This document shows positions 7,025 to 16,689 of a stretch of DNA of 64,000 nucleotides, in pieces; the stretch's first letter is position 1; each line of letters begins with the position of its first letter. The stretch comes from Candidatus Gastranaerophilales bacterium (lineage in GTDB: Bacteria; Cyanobacteriota; Vampirovibrionia; Gastranaerophilales; Gastranaerophilaceae): contig CALUZA010000055.1 of NCBI GenBank assembly GCA_944325185.1, positions 1-64,000 of the forward strand. Reading direction: 5' to 3'. Position numbers and translations under genes: made by a program. Under the pieces are notes generated by a model. It worked only from the letters and a program-made list of their open reading frames with translations. It was not told the DNA's origin and ran no database searches.

Positions 7025-9835
7025 TTAACCTTCTATTGCTTCTTTGCAGTCTTTGCAAATACCGTTTTCGTCAAGTTCTCTGTATTTCCAGCAGCGTGCG
7101 CATTTTTCGCCTTTTGCTTTTAATACTTTGATAGTATATTCTTCGGATGTATATTCGTTTAATATTTCGGCATTTTGGTCTTTAGTATAGACATGAGATA
7201 CGATATATAAATCACCCAATAGCTTAGAATATTTTTCTAATAGTGCCATTTTTTCTTTGTTGTCTGATGTTATTATTATGTCTGCTTCAAGGGAAGAACC
7301 TATGACTTTTGGTTCATCGGAACGCAATGGTTCAATTGCTCTTGACACAATTTCTCTTGTTTTTAAGAGTTTTGAAAATTCTTCATCAAGGCTTTCGTTT
7401 TCCCATTCTTTTTTAGATTTTGCCCAATCGCATAACAATACACTTTCTCTATCTTTTAGGTTTTCATTCATATTAAGCCAGATATCTTCTGCTTGATGTG
7501 GCATGACAGGAACAAGGATTTTTAAAAGCACATGTAATGTTTCATGTAAAACGCTTTGACATGCTCTTCTTGAGAGAGATTTTTTACCTTTGGTATAAAG
7601 CCTGTCTTTTACGATATCAAGATAGAATGAACTTAAATCTGCGCTTGCAAAATTTTGAAGATGTTGAAAATATTTATAAAATTCGTATGTTTCAAAAGCG
7701 CTATCAACGTTTTTGATTAATTTTGCTAGTTTTGAAAGTGCGAATTTGTCTATTTCTTCAAGATTATCATATTCGACGTAGTCTGTCTTTGGATCAAAAT
7801 CATATAAATTTCCAAGTAAAAATCTTATAGTATTTCTTGTTTTTTTGAAAACTTCCACAAGTTGTTTTATAAGATTGTCGCCAATTTTAACGTCATTTCT
7901 GTAGTCTACGCTTGCAGCCCAAAGTCTTAAAACATCACAACCATATACTTTTATTATTTCCTGAGGAGCAACAACATTGCCTAATGATTTAGACATTTTT
8001 CTTCCTTCTCCGTCTAATACGAAGCCATGAGTTAAAACGTTTTTATATGGAGCTATTCCTTTTGTTGCGCTTGCAATTAATAAAGATGATTGGAACCATC
8101 CGCGATGTTGATCTGAGCCTTCTAAATACATGTCTGTCGGAAGAACATCTGAACCATCTGTTTGAAATTCATTTTTTCTCATTTCAACAACAGCACTCCA
8201 AGATGAACCCGAATCAAACCATACATCCATAATGTCGTTTTCTTTGATAAATTCTTCACATCCGCAATCGCATTTTGTACCGCTTGGAACAAAGTCTTTT
8301 GCTTCATATTTAACCCAAGCGTCCGAGGATTCTTTTCTAAATTTATCTGCTATAATTTTAATTATTTCTTCGTTTATAATTGGTTTTTGACATTTTTTGC
8401 AATATAAAACAGGAATTGGAACACCCCACGCTCTTTGTCTTGAAATACACCACTCGGAGCGATTTTCGACCATATTTGAAATTCTTTTTTCTCCTGATGC
8501 CGGGTACCAATTAACTTTTTTTATGTTTTCAAGTGCATTATCTTTAAACATAGAAACTTTGACAAACCATTGAGGAGTTGAACGGTACATTACAGGGTTT
8601 TTGCATCTCCAACAATGCGGATATGAGTGAGAGATTTTTTGAGATTTAATTAATGCACTGCATTCTTTTAGTTTTTCAATGACTAATTTATCTCCTTTGT
8701 AATATGGAATTCCTTTTAAATCAGGCACTTCGTCTGTCCAACAGCCTTTTGAATCAAACGGGGAGAATGTTTCAAGTCCATATTTTTGCCCTGCTTCCCA
8801 GTCTTCAAGACCATGACCCGGAGCCGTATGGACTGCGCCGGTACCTGCATCAAGTGTTACATGGTCTCCTAAGATAATAAGAGAAGTTCTATCGTATAAA
8901 GGGTGCTTTGCTTTAAAATATTCAAACTCAGAACCTTTTAGCGTACCTAATACTTTAATATTTTCCCATTCAACTTCTTTTGTGAAGTTTTCAAATAAAT
9001 CTTCTGCTACGAAATAATTTTCATTGTTATATTCAAAAATTGTGTAGTTAAATCTTGAGTTTAAACAAATTCCAAGGTTTGAAGGTATTGTCCAAGGAGT
9101 TGTTGTCCAAATGATTGAATATAGTTTATTGTTTGTTTTAATATTTGCTTTTTCGTATAATTTTTTGCTTTCAAGTACTTCAAATTTTACATAAATTGAT
9201 TCTGATGTAATATCTGCATATTCAACTTCTGCTTCTGCAAGTGCTGTTTCACAATCTGCACACCAATACACAGGTTTTAAGCCTTTTTGAATATAGCCTT
9301 TTTTATACATTTGCCAGAAAAGTTCAATTTGTCTTGCTTCAAACTCGGGAGCAATTGTAACATAGGGGTGTTCCCAATCTCCTAATACTCCAAGACGTCT
9401 GAAGTTTGCTTCTTGTCCTTTTAAATTTTTTGCTGCAAATTCACGACATTTTTGTCTTAATTCAAGAGGGGTAAGTGCGCTTCTTCCGCCTTTTATTGTT
9501 TTAACAACAGCATTTTCAATAGGCAGACCATGAGCATCGTATCCCGGAATGTATGGAGTGTAGAATCCGAGTTGAGTTTTATATTTTAAGACAATATCTT
9601 TTAAGATTTTGTTCATTGCTGTCCCGATATGTATTTTGTCGGAACTTAAATATGGAGGACCGTCATGAAGAATAAAACTTTTGTTTCCTTTGTTTTTTTC
9701 AAGCATTTTTTCATAAATTTTATTTTCTTCCCAAAATTTTTGAATTTCTAACTCGCGATTTGCAGCGTTTGCTCTCATTGCAAGTGTTGTTGTAGGAAGG
9801 TTTAGAGTATCTTTTAGTTGTTTTTCTTCTATCAT
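7025..9835 (-). CDS. ileS: Isoleucyl-tRNA synthetase
   Basis: Class I synthetase charging tRNA-Ile, 936 residues and full length. It has the Rossmann core, the CP1 editing domain (about residues 200-400 region), KMSKS near residue 611 and a C-terminal zinc finger (CARC and CKDC, residues 910-928). The first signature reads HIGT (residues 69-72) within PPYLSSDKIHIGTAMNKILKD-type sequence, so the last His of HIGH is replaced by Thr. The zinc-finger tail is typical of mupirocin-sensitive bacterial IleRS. The start codon follows a GAGG Shine-Dalgarno and a TATAAT promoter at 9867-9872. Rubrerythrin lies 20 nt downstream. Confidence 0.97.
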   Translation of the reverse strand: MIEEKQLKDTLNLPTTTLAMRANAANRELEIQKFWEENKIYEKMLEKNKGNKSFILHDGPPYLSSDKIHIGTAMNKILKDIVLKYKTQLGFYTPYIPGYDAHGLPIENAVVKTIKGGRSALTPLELRQKCREFAAKNLKGQEANFRRLGVLGDWEHPYVTIAPEFEARQIELFWQMYKKGYIQKGLKPVYWCADCETALAEAEVEYADITSESIYVKFEVLESKKLYEKANIKTNNKLYSIIWTTTPWTIPSNLGICLNSRFNYTIFEYNNENYFVAEDLFENFTKEVEWENIKVLGTLKGSEFEYFKAKHPLYDRTSLIILGDHVTLDAGTGAVHTAPGHGLEDWEAGQKYGLETFSPFDSKGCWTDEVPDLKGIPYYKGDKLVIEKLKECSALIKSQKISHSYPHCWRCKNPVMYRSTPQWFVKVSMFKDNALENIKKVNWYPASGEKRISNMVENRSEWCISRQRAWGVPIPVLYCKKCQKPIINEEIIKIIADKFRKESSDAWVKYEAKDFVPSGTKCDCGCEEFIKENDIMDVWFDSGSSWSAVVEMRKNEFQTDGSDVLPTDMYLEGSDQHRGWFQSSLLIASATKGIAPYKNVLTHGFVLDGEGRKMSKSLGNVVAPQEIIKVYGCDVLRLWAASVDYRNDVKIGDNLIKQLVEVFKKTRNTIRFLLGNLYDFDPKTDYVEYDNLEEIDKFALSKLAKLIKNVDSAFETYEFYKYFQHLQNFASADLSSFYLDIVKDRLYTKGKKSLSRRACQSVLHETLHVLLKILVPVMPHQAEDIWLNMNENLKDRESVLLCDWAKSKKEWENESLDEEFSKLLKTREIVSRAIEPLRSDEPKVIGSSLEADIIITSDNKEKMALLEKYSKLLGDLYIVSHVYTKDQNAEILNEYTSEEYTIKVLKAKGEKCARCWKYRELDENGICKDCKEAIEG

Positions 9836-9866
9836 GTTAAATCCTCGTGTTGTGTCAGTTAAATAA

Positions 9867-9872
9867 ATTATA
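9867..9872 (-). promoter_or_regulatory. ileS promoter -10 box
   Basis: TATAAT on the minus strand, preceded by TTG. It would give a leader of about 25 nt that holds a GAGG ribosome-binding site before ileS. I see no T-box-like leader; the space is too short for one. Confidence 0.55.
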
Positions 9873-10036
9873 CAATAAAAACGATATCTTCAAAAATATA
9901 AAGATGTGTTTTATAACATTTGCTTTTTGAAGTTAAGTATTTTGCGAGGTATATATACCCAAGTGTCTTATTTGTCTGTTTTTTTATTTTTGTGTTAATA
10001 TTTGAAAAGTAATACAAATATAGACTTGAGGATTTT

Positions 10037-12676
10037 ATGACTTTAATTGATATACTTTTGAAAATTTTTAAAGACCCGAATGTTAGAAAAATAAACAAAA
10101 TAATGCCTATAGTGGATAGAATAAATGCGCTTGAAGAAGAATTTTCAAAGTTATCAGATGAAGAATTAAAGGCAAAGACTGTTGAATTTAGAGAAATATT
10201 ATCTAAACGTCCGACTTCATCCGACATTAAGCAAGATAGAATTTTAGAAAAACAGGCACTTGATGAAATTTTACCTGAAGCTTTTGCAACAGTCAGAGAA
10301 GCAGGAAAGCGTGTTTTGAACTTGAGGCATTTTGATGTTCAGTTGATTGGTGGAATTTTTCTTCATGAAGGTCATATTGCGGAAATGAGAACGGGTGAAG
10401 GTAAAACTTTGGTTGCAACCTTGCCTGCGTATTTAAATGCGCTAACCGGAAAAGGGGTTCATATTGTTACTGTCAATGATTATCTTGCAAAACGTGATAG
10501 AGATTGGATGGGTAAAATATACGAATTTTTAGGTTTAACCGTAGGAGTAATTTTATCCAGTGGTGAATATAACAGTTACGAACGCAAAAAGGAAGCCTAT
10601 AGATGCGATATAACTTATGGCACTAATAATGAGTTTGGTTTTGATTATTTAAGAGATAACATGGCATCTGACTTGGATGCATTGGTTCAAAGACCATATA
10701 ATTATGCAATAATTGATGAAGTGGATTCGATTTTGATAGATGAAGCAAGAACACCTTTGATTATTTCGGGCCGCCTTGAAAAATCTGCTCAAACATATAA
10801 AATTATGGCACAAATTGCTCCAATCTTAGAAAAAGATGTTCATTATGAGGTTGATGAAAAAAATAAAAATATTATCTTTACTGAAGAAGGAGTTATTAAA
10901 GCAGAACAACTTTTAAATGTTGATGAATTGTTTGACGTTAAAACACAATATGCTCATTACCTTTTGCAAGCTTTAAAGGCTAAAGAATTGTTCATTCGCG
11001 ATACTGATTATGTAGTTAAAGATAATCAAGTTATGATTGTTGATGAATTTACAGGTCGTATTATGGAAGGAAGACGTTGGTCTGAAGGTTTACATCAGGC
11101 AATTGAAGCTAAAGAAGGAGTTAAAATACAAGATGAAACTCAAACACTTGCTTCAATAACTTTCCAAAATTTGTTTAGATTGTATCCAAAGCTTTCCGGT
11201 ATGACAGGCACAGCCATGACTGAAGAAGCAGAATTTGGAAAAATATATAATTTGCAAGTTACGCAAATACCAACAAACAAAGAAGATATTAGAGTTAATT
11301 ATCCTGATGTCATATATAAAACACGTGAGAAAAAATATGAATATGTCGCACGTGAAATTGCAGAAATGAAAAAAATTGGTCGTCCGACTCTTGTAGGTAC
11401 AATTTCAATTGAAAAATCAGAATATCTTTCTTCTTTATTAAAGAAAATGGGTATAAAACATAATGTCTTAAATGCTAAGCACCACGAAAAAGAAGCGTAT
11501 ATAATAGCTCAAGCAGGCAGACTGGGAGCTGTTACTATTGCAACTAATATGGCAGGTCGCGGAACTGATATTCTTTTGGGTGGTAATGCTGAGTATCTTG
11601 CAAAAGAAGAGTTAGACAAAAAAGGAATTACAAAAGAACATCCTGACTATGAAAATCTTAAAAATAAAGCTTTAGAGGAAGCAAGAGCAATAACTCAAAA
11701 AGAGCATGATGAAGTTGTTAAATTAGGCGGTTTGCATGTTATTGGTACAGAACGTCATGAATCTCGACGCATTGACAACCAATTAAGAGGTCGTGCCGCT
11801 CGTCAGGGAGACCCCGGATCAACCAAATTTTTCTTGTCTTTGGAAGACGATTTAATGCGCATATTTGGTGGTGAAAAAATTGCTAAATTAATGACTATGT
11901 TGAATGTTGATGATGATACGGCAATAGAAAATGTTTTGATTACACGTCAAATTGAATCTGCTCAAAAGAAGGTAGAAACATATCATTTTGACATAAGAAA
12001 ATCTGTTCTTGAATATGATGATGTTATGAATATTCAACGTGAAAAATTCTATTATCAAAGACGTAGAGTTCTTGCAAGCGAAAATCTGTCAGAAGATATT
12101 AAGTTTATGATGTTAAAAGAAACAGAAAGAATTTTATCTCAATACATCAGTAAGGATATGTCTCCTCAAGAATATATTTATGATGATTTAGTTATGTTTG
12201 TTAAAGAATTTGTGAGCATATTCCCTCAATTAAAAGATAAAATCAAGGTTGATGATATAAAAGATTTAAGAGCTTATGAAATAAATTCGAAATTAAAGGA
12301 AATGGCGCAAGAATGTTACAAACAATTTGAAATTGATACTATTGATAACTTTAATACAGTTATGGAAAAGTATTACGGTGATGATTTTGTTCGCCAAGAA
12401 CCCTTTAGGGATGATAATATAGTTCGTCATATTGAACGTGATATATTGTTGCAGGTTGTGGATGCAAAATGGATTGATCACTTGGGAAATATAGATATGT
12501 TAAAGGATTCAATAGGTCTTGTTGCGTATGGTCAAAAAGATCCTTTGATTGAATATAAAAAAGAAGCTTATAATTTATTTAATGCTCTTATGGCGGAAAT
12601 TCAGTCAGAAACTGTACGACATTTGTTTAGGGCAAAGTTTGGTGTACAGGTTTTTGATGAAACAGAACAGGCTTAA
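10037..12676 (+). CDS. secA: Preprotein translocase ATPase SecA
   Basis: Motor ATPase that pushes unfolded preproteins through SecYEG. The 879 residues include Walker A MRTGEGKT near residue 117, [12 protein letters not shown] near 227, the preprotein cross-linking domain, [10 protein letters not shown] in NBD2, and the helical scaffold and wing domains. The chain ends at [11 protein letters not shown]. The Cys-rich SEC-C zinc tail that binds SecB in many bacteria is absent, and no CxC motif is seen. A TTGAGG Shine-Dalgarno precedes the ATG. It is divergent from ileS and convergent with dxr, whose stop lies 2 nt beyond the secA stop. Confidence 0.97.
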   Translation: MTLIDILLKIFKDPNVRKINKIMPIVDRINALEEEFSKLSDEELKAKTVEFREILSKRPTSSDIKQDRILEKQALDEILPEAFATVREAGKRVLNLRHFDVQLIGGIFLHEGHIAEMRTGEGKTLVATLPAYLNALTGKGVHIVTVNDYLAKRDRDWMGKIYEFLGLTVGVILSSGEYNSYERKKEAYRCDITYGTNNEFGFDYLRDNMASDLDALVQRPYNYAIIDEVDSILIDEARTPLIISGRLEKSAQTYKIMAQIAPILEKDVHYEVDEKNKNIIFTEEGVIKAEQLLNVDELFDVKTQYAHYLLQALKAKELFIRDTDYVVKDNQVMIVDEFTGRIMEGRRWSEGLHQAIEAKEGVKIQDETQTLASITFQNLFRLYPKLSGMTGTAMTEEAEFGKIYNLQVTQIPTNKEDIRVNYPDVIYKTREKKYEYVAREIAEMKKIGRPTLVGTISIEKSEYLSSLLKKMGIKHNVLNAKHHEKEAYIIAQAGRLGAVTIATNMAGRGTDILLGGNAEYLAKEELDKKGITKEHPDYENLKNKALEEARAITQKEHDEVVKLGGLHVIGTERHESRRIDNQLRGRAARQGDPGSTKFFLSLEDDLMRIFGGEKIAKLMTMLNVDDDTAIENVLITRQIESAQKKVETYHFDIRKSVLEYDDVMNIQREKFYYQRRRVLASENLSEDIKFMMLKETERILSQYISKDMSPQEYIYDDLVMFVKEFVSIFPQLKDKIKVDDIKDLRAYEINSKLKEMAQECYKQFEIDTIDNFNTVMEKYYGDDFVRQEPFRDDNIVRHIERDILLQVVDAKWIDHLGNIDMLKDSIGLVAYGQKDPLIEYKKEAYNLFNALMAEIQSETVRHLFRAKFGVQVFDETEQA

Positions 12677-12678
12677 TT

Positions 12679-13809
12679 CTAAATTTTTGATAATTTTAGT
12701 CTTATTTCTTTGTCTGTTGCAAAAATTTCTTCGATAGTAGGATTTTGTATATTTTTTGCAGTTTCAACTTCTTTAAATACAATTTTTTCTATATCAAGAA
12801 AGTTAATTTTGCCTTCTAAAAATTTGTACACAGCCATTTCATTTGCGGCATTTAAAATTGCAGGCATGAGCCCGTCTTTTTTCCCGCAATCAATGGTAAG
12901 CTTTAATAGTGGGAATTTGTTAAAATCCGGCTCCATAAAATTCATTTGTCTGCTCCAAGGACAGAAACTGTCTGTTTTTATGCCATTTTCTCTTTTGGGA
13001 TATGTGAGAGCATATTGTATAGGAATATGCATAGATGGTAATCCTATTTGAGCTAAAAAGGAACCGTCCGTAAATTCAACAAAAGAATGCACAAGACTTT
13101 CCGGATGAATAACTACCTTGATTTTTTCGTAATCAAAATTGTATAAATGATGCGCTTCAATAACCTCAAGCCCTTTGTTTACAAGGGTTGCGCAGTCAAT
13201 TGTAATTTTCTTGCCCATATTCCATCTTGGGTGTTTTAAGGCTTCTTTTACGGTAAAATTAGCCATTTCTTCTCGTGTGTTGTTTAGAAAAGGCCCGCCT
13301 GAAGCCGTAATCCAAAGCCTTTTTGCATAAGGATTATCCGTTTTATTTAAGCATTGCAATATGGCAGAGTGCTCTGAATCAATTGGAATAATTGGCGTAT
13401 TATATTTTTTTGCTTTTTGCATAACAATATTGCCAGCCATAACAAGGGTTTCTTTGTTTGCAAGTGCGATAGTTTTTTTATTTTCAATTGCCTTTAAAAC
13501 TGTTTTGACGCTTACAATTCCACTCGTTGCTACAACCAGAACATCGTAGGTTGTTTTTATTAATTCCAAAAGACCATCTTCTCCATAGAAAAAATCAATC
13601 TCAGGATATTCTTTAGAAAGATTTTCAGCATCTGTTGAATTTTGTGTGCAAACATATTCGGGCTTGAATTTTTCAATTTGCTTTTTTAGTAATTCAATAT
13701 TTTTTCCGCAAGACAAGGCTTTTACTTTGTAGTTTTCAAGTTTTTCAATTACTTCCAGAGTTTGTGTTCCGATTGAACCTGTCGAACCAAGAATTATAAT
13801 ATTTTTCAT
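12679..13809 (-). CDS. dxr: 1-deoxy-D-xylulose 5-phosphate reductoisomerase
   Basis: Second enzyme of the MEP isoprenoid pathway. It converts DXP to MEP with NADPH. The 376 residues contain the Rossmann motif GSTGSIGTQT (residues 8-17), ALANKETLV, PIDSEHSAI (metal and substrate contact), ASGGPF and HPRWNMGKKITIDCATLVNKGLE. The active site looks complete. It is the last gene of a minus-strand run and follows the small gene ending at 13812 by 2 nt. The organism therefore makes isoprenoids by the MEP route, like Cyanobacteria. Confidence 0.97.
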   Translation of the reverse strand: MKNIIILGSTGSIGTQTLEVIEKLENYKVKALSCGKNIELLKKQIEKFKPEYVCTQNSTDAENLSKEYPEIDFFYGEDGLLELIKTTYDVLVVATSGIVSVKTVLKAIENKKTIALANKETLVMAGNIVMQKAKKYNTPIIPIDSEHSAILQCLNKTDNPYAKRLWITASGGPFLNNTREEMANFTVKEALKHPRWNMGKKITIDCATLVNKGLEVIEAHHLYNFDYEKIKVVIHPESLVHSFVEFTDGSFLAQIGLPSMHIPIQYALTYPKRENGIKTDSFCPWSRQMNFMEPDFNKFPLLKLTIDCGKKDGLMPAILNAANEMAVYKFLEGKINFLDIEKIVFKEVETAKNIQNPTIEEIFATDKEIRLKLSKI

Positions 13810-13811
13810 AA

Positions 13812-14129
13812 TTAGTTATTTTCTTTTTGACTATCTTTTTTTATAAAATTACACATTTCTTCAAGACGAGAGTCTTCCGTTTTTTCCATATATTCTTCAA
13901 TATTTTTAACTTTATTGAGTTTTAGAGCAAGTTCGTATAAAAGTACGCAATCATTGCAAAGTCTGTATTTTGAATATTGAATGGAGCCCGCTAATGGGGA
14001 AGTTTTAGCGCATGCGCTACATTCAAACATCTCAAATTCGCTTTCAGGATTTTCTTCAATGTCGTCAAGTTTCATTTGATGAATGACACTTTGCATATCT
14101 TGTATAATTTTTTCGGTGTTATTGTTCAT
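13812..14129 (-). CDS. Small protein with a four-cysteine zinc-ribbon-like motif
   Basis: A 105-residue protein I do not recognise. It has a short helical N-terminus, then CSAC and CNDC separated by about 17 residues. This CxxC-n-CxxC arrangement suits a structural zinc site. A charged, helical C-terminus follows. It lies 2 nt upstream of dxr, and its start overlaps the end of the upstream gene by 11 nt, so all three genes are probably one transcript. No DNA- or RNA-binding fold can be named. Confidence 0.75.
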   Translation of the reverse strand: MNNNTEKIIQDMQSVIHQMKLDDIEENPESEFEMFECSACAKTSPLAGSIQYSKYRLCNDCVLLYELALKLNKVKNIEEYMEKTEDSRLEEMCNFIKKDSQKENN

Positions 14130-14472
14130 TTTCTTCCTTTAAACTTGTGAACATACCTTGCATTATATTTTGAAAATCTTCATCTTGCAAACTGGAAGCA
14201 CTTTTAAAAATTCTGTTTATCGGAAGGTTTTTATCGTACCATCTTCTTTTGTAACTTTGAGAGAATAACCCTACAACTCTGTCTACCCCAAGGCTAAGAG
14301 GGGGTTCATCGAGTTCTCTTGAGTTAGCTTTTATTACATCGATTACTTTTAAAACTTCTCTTGCTATATCATAATGTGATTGCAAGGAAAGTTCTTTTAA
14401 TATATCTAAAACCTCATCAGCATAAGGTTTTACATCATACCATCTTTTTAGCTCGTAGTTTTTTGTTTGCAT
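14119..14472 (-). CDS. Hypothetical protein, first gene of the dxr run
   Basis: A 117-residue soluble protein of predicted alpha-helical character, with an LxxLxxL-like middle and Trp/Tyr-rich edges (ELKRWYDVKPYADEV, YKRRWYDKNLP). I do not recognise the family. It overlaps the zinc-ribbon gene by 11 nt, which points to translational coupling. A TAAAAT box (14479-14484) ends 6 nt before the ATG and no good Shine-Dalgarno is present, so the message may be leaderless. Confidence 0.75.
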   Translation of the reverse strand: MQTKNYELKRWYDVKPYADEVLDILKELSLQSHYDIAREVLKVIDVIKANSRELDEPPLSLGVDRVVGLFSQSYKRRWYDKNLPINRIFKSASSLQDEDFQNIMQGMFTSLKEENEQ

Positions 14473-14478
14473 ATTTAG

Positions 14479-14484
14479 ATTTTA
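14479..14484 (-). promoter_or_regulatory. -10 box, probably leaderless start of the dxr run
   Basis: TAAAAT on the minus strand with exactly 6 nt to ATG 14472. Confidence 0.45.
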
Positions 14485-14530
14485 AACCTTAATTAGTTTT
14501 TGGGCAATTTTTTAAATTTTGTAAATGTGT

Positions 14531-15619
14531 TTAGATTTCGATAAACTCGCATAAAATTTCATTTGAAATTAATATGCCCTTTATTGTGAGTTTAATACCT
14601 TTGTTGGTTTTTTCCATCAGTCCTTGGTTTATAAATTTTTTGAATAATTTTTCATATTTTTTATAAATGTCAATTTTATACTTATTATTTATTTCTTCAA
14701 AGTTTATTCCTTCCAATAATCTTAGATTTAGGAAAATTTCTTCTTCAATTTCATTTTGTTTTGTTAAAATATCAAATTTTTTTTCTATCGGGTTTTCTAT
14801 GTATTTTTTTAAATTAAAAGTATTAGTATATCTTTTGTTTTCAATAAAACCGGAGGCACTTAATCCAAATCCGTAGTAATTTTTTCTTTTCCAGTATGAA
14901 CTGTTGTGTTTTGATATATATTTTTTCTCTTTTGCAAAATTTGAAAATTCATAGTGCATGTATTTGTTTTTTAATTTTTCAATTAAGATTTCATACATTT
15001 CTGCTTGTTTTGTATCATCCGGCAAATTTTTCGGGGGAAATTTATCAAAATATGTTCCTTCTTCAATTTTTAGTCCATAGCATGAAATGTGTGCAGGATT
15101 AATTTTTACAGCTTCATCGATTGTTTTTTTCCAAGTTTCTATTGTTTGATTTGGAAGCCCGTATATTAAATCAATATTAAAATTATCAAAATTACAGTCT
15201 TTGAGCCAATTAATTGCATTATATATATCTTTTTTTGTGTGTTTTCTTCCAATTGTTTTTAAAATTTTATCATCAAATGACTGCACTCCTATGCTAAGCC
15301 TATTTATTTGCAGGTCTTTATAATATTTTATTTTTTCTTTTGTTATGCTGTTTGGATTTGCTTCGATGGTGATTTCAGTATTACAGTCAATTTTAAAGTG
15401 GTCTATAATTTTTTTGATATCTTCGTATTCAAGTAATGATGGAGTGCCTCCGCCTATATAGAGAGTTTTTAATGTTTCATTTTTGTAATAAAAATTTATT
15501 TCTTTTTCTAAAGCGTTAAGATATTTTTCTTTGTAAGAAAGCAATGGAAATGAGCAAAATGAGCAATAATGACATTTTTTTTCGCAGAAAGGTATATGAA
15601 TATAGACACATTTAACCAT
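14531..15619 (-). CDS. hemW: HemW-type radical SAM protein (haem chaperone)
   Basis: A radical SAM enzyme of the HemW group, related to anaerobic coproporphyrinogen oxidase HemN but thought to insert haem. The 362 residues have the CxxxCxxC iron-sulphur motif at Cys12, Cys16 and Cys19, plus Cys22. GGGTPS is present for SAM binding, and so is the HNxxYW signature (HNSSYW) that separates HemW from HemN. The start at 15619 is fixed by a TATAAT -10 box (15626-15631) 6 nt upstream; only 14 bp separate it from the divergent gene. No Shine-Dalgarno is present. The true substrate in this organism is unknown. Confidence 0.9.
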   Translation of the reverse strand: MVKCVYIHIPFCEKKCHYCSFCSFPLLSYKEKYLNALEKEINFYYKNETLKTLYIGGGTPSLLEYEDIKKIIDHFKIDCNTEITIEANPNSITKEKIKYYKDLQINRLSIGVQSFDDKILKTIGRKHTKKDIYNAINWLKDCNFDNFNIDLIYGLPNQTIETWKKTIDEAVKINPAHISCYGLKIEEGTYFDKFPPKNLPDDTKQAEMYEILIEKLKNKYMHYEFSNFAKEKKYISKHNSSYWKRKNYYGFGLSASGFIENKRYTNTFNLKKYIENPIEKKFDILTKQNEIEEEIFLNLRLLEGINFEEINNKYKIDIYKKYEKLFKKFINQGLMEKTNKGIKLTIKGILISNEILCEFIEI

Positions 15620-15625
15620 TTTTAC

Positions 15626-15633
15626 ATTATAAT
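15626..15633. promoter_or_regulatory. Overlapping divergent -10 boxes in a 14-bp intergenic gap
   Basis: ATTATAAT holds a minus-strand TATAAT (15626-15631), 6 nt from the hemW ATG, and a plus-strand TATAAT (15628-15633), 6 nt from ATG 15640 of the SIS gene. Each -35 region would lie inside the opposite gene. A plus-strand TAGACA sits at 15603-15608. There is no room for ribosome-binding sites in the gap. Confidence 0.6.
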
Positions 15634-16686
15634 ATGAATATGAGTTATGTGATGGAAGCAGAAATTATTTCTCAGGGAGAAATAATTGAGAGTTTAATAA
15701 AAAAATATGTTTTAAATTATTGTGTTTTAATGGATATACCTTTAGAGGTCAGAAGAATTTCCATTGTGGCTGCGGGTTCATCATATAATGCCGGAGTTTT
15801 TGGTAAGAATTTTTTTGAAAATATTTCATCTGTTGAAACAACTGTTAATTATGCAAGTGAAATTGTAAATAGTTCTTTTTCTTCGTTTGATAAAAACACG
15901 CTTTATATTCTGATTAGTCAATCAGGAGAGAGCGTGGATACAGTTTGTGCAATGAAAAAGATTCAAGCTTCGGGGGCAAAAGTATTGTGTATTACAAATA
16001 ATCTTGACTCCACAATGTATAAAGAGGCGGATTATAAATTTGACATTAACGCAGGCAGAGAACAAGCAATTGCTGCTACAAAGACTTTTTCTGCTACGGT
16101 TGTTATGCTTTGGCTTCTTGCAGTTAAAATTGCGCAAAATAAACATCTTGATGTTTCGGAAGAAACCAAAAACATATATTTAATCAAAAATAATATTGAA
16201 CTGTTTTTAAAAAATATTGATAATCTGGATTTAGCTGCAAAATATCTTTCAAAGAAAAAAGCAATTTCTATTTCGGGAATTGGAATTTTTTATGCATTGA
16301 GTTTAGAGGCCGCATTAAAAATAAAAGAAACCAGCTATATTAGCACTTGCGCTTACCCTTTGGGTGATTTTATTCATGGACATTTTGCCGTATTAAATAA
16401 AGAAAAAACTTTTTTAACATTTTTATTAAGTGACAGCACAGAAAATGAAATAAATTTGGTTAAAAAAATACAGAAAACTTATAAGCTAAAATGCATTGTA
16501 ATATCTGATGAATATGAAGATTATGACTCTGACATTTTGATTAAATTTCAAAAAGGGCAATCTAAAATTGCAACTATTGTTAATATGATAATTCTTGTTC
16601 AACTGCTTGCTTTAAAGATTGCAGTCAGATTAGGTAAAAATGTGGATAATCCAAAGGGCTTAAATAAAGTTGTAAGAGGCGGTTAG
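15634..16686 (+). CDS. GlmS-like double-SIS isomerase-domain protein
   Basis: A 350-residue protein equal to the isomerase half of glucosamine-6-phosphate synthase: two SIS domains without the N-terminal glutaminase domain. Visible motifs are AGSSYNAG, LISQSGESVDT, REQAIAATKTFSA and a C-terminal VDNPKGLNK resembling the GlmS VDxPRNLAK tail. Without a glutaminase it may act as an amino-sugar phosphate deaminase or isomerase (AgaS/FrlB-like) or use free ammonia. The start is ATG 15634 or, on the leaderless model, ATG 15640. It ends 3 nt before etfB, an unexpected operon partner. Confidence 0.85.
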   Translation: MNMSYVMEAEIISQGEIIESLIKKYVLNYCVLMDIPLEVRRISIVAAGSSYNAGVFGKNFFENISSVETTVNYASEIVNSSFSSFDKNTLYILISQSGESVDTVCAMKKIQASGAKVLCITNNLDSTMYKEADYKFDINAGREQAIAATKTFSATVVMLWLLAVKIAQNKHLDVSEETKNIYLIKNNIELFLKNIDNLDLAAKYLSKKKAISISGIGIFYALSLEAALKIKETSYISTCAYPLGDFIHGHFAVLNKEKTFLTFLLSDSTENEINLVKKIQKTYKLKCIVISDEYEDYDSDILIKFQKGQSKIATIVNMIILVQLLALKIAVRLGKNVDNPKGLNKVVRGG

Positions 16687-16689
16687 TTT

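Noticed and set aside
9868..10227. Minus-strand open frame over the ileS-secA gap and secA start
   Set aside because: It overlaps the SecA N-terminus, has low-complexity Ser/Phe composition and no ribosome-binding site.
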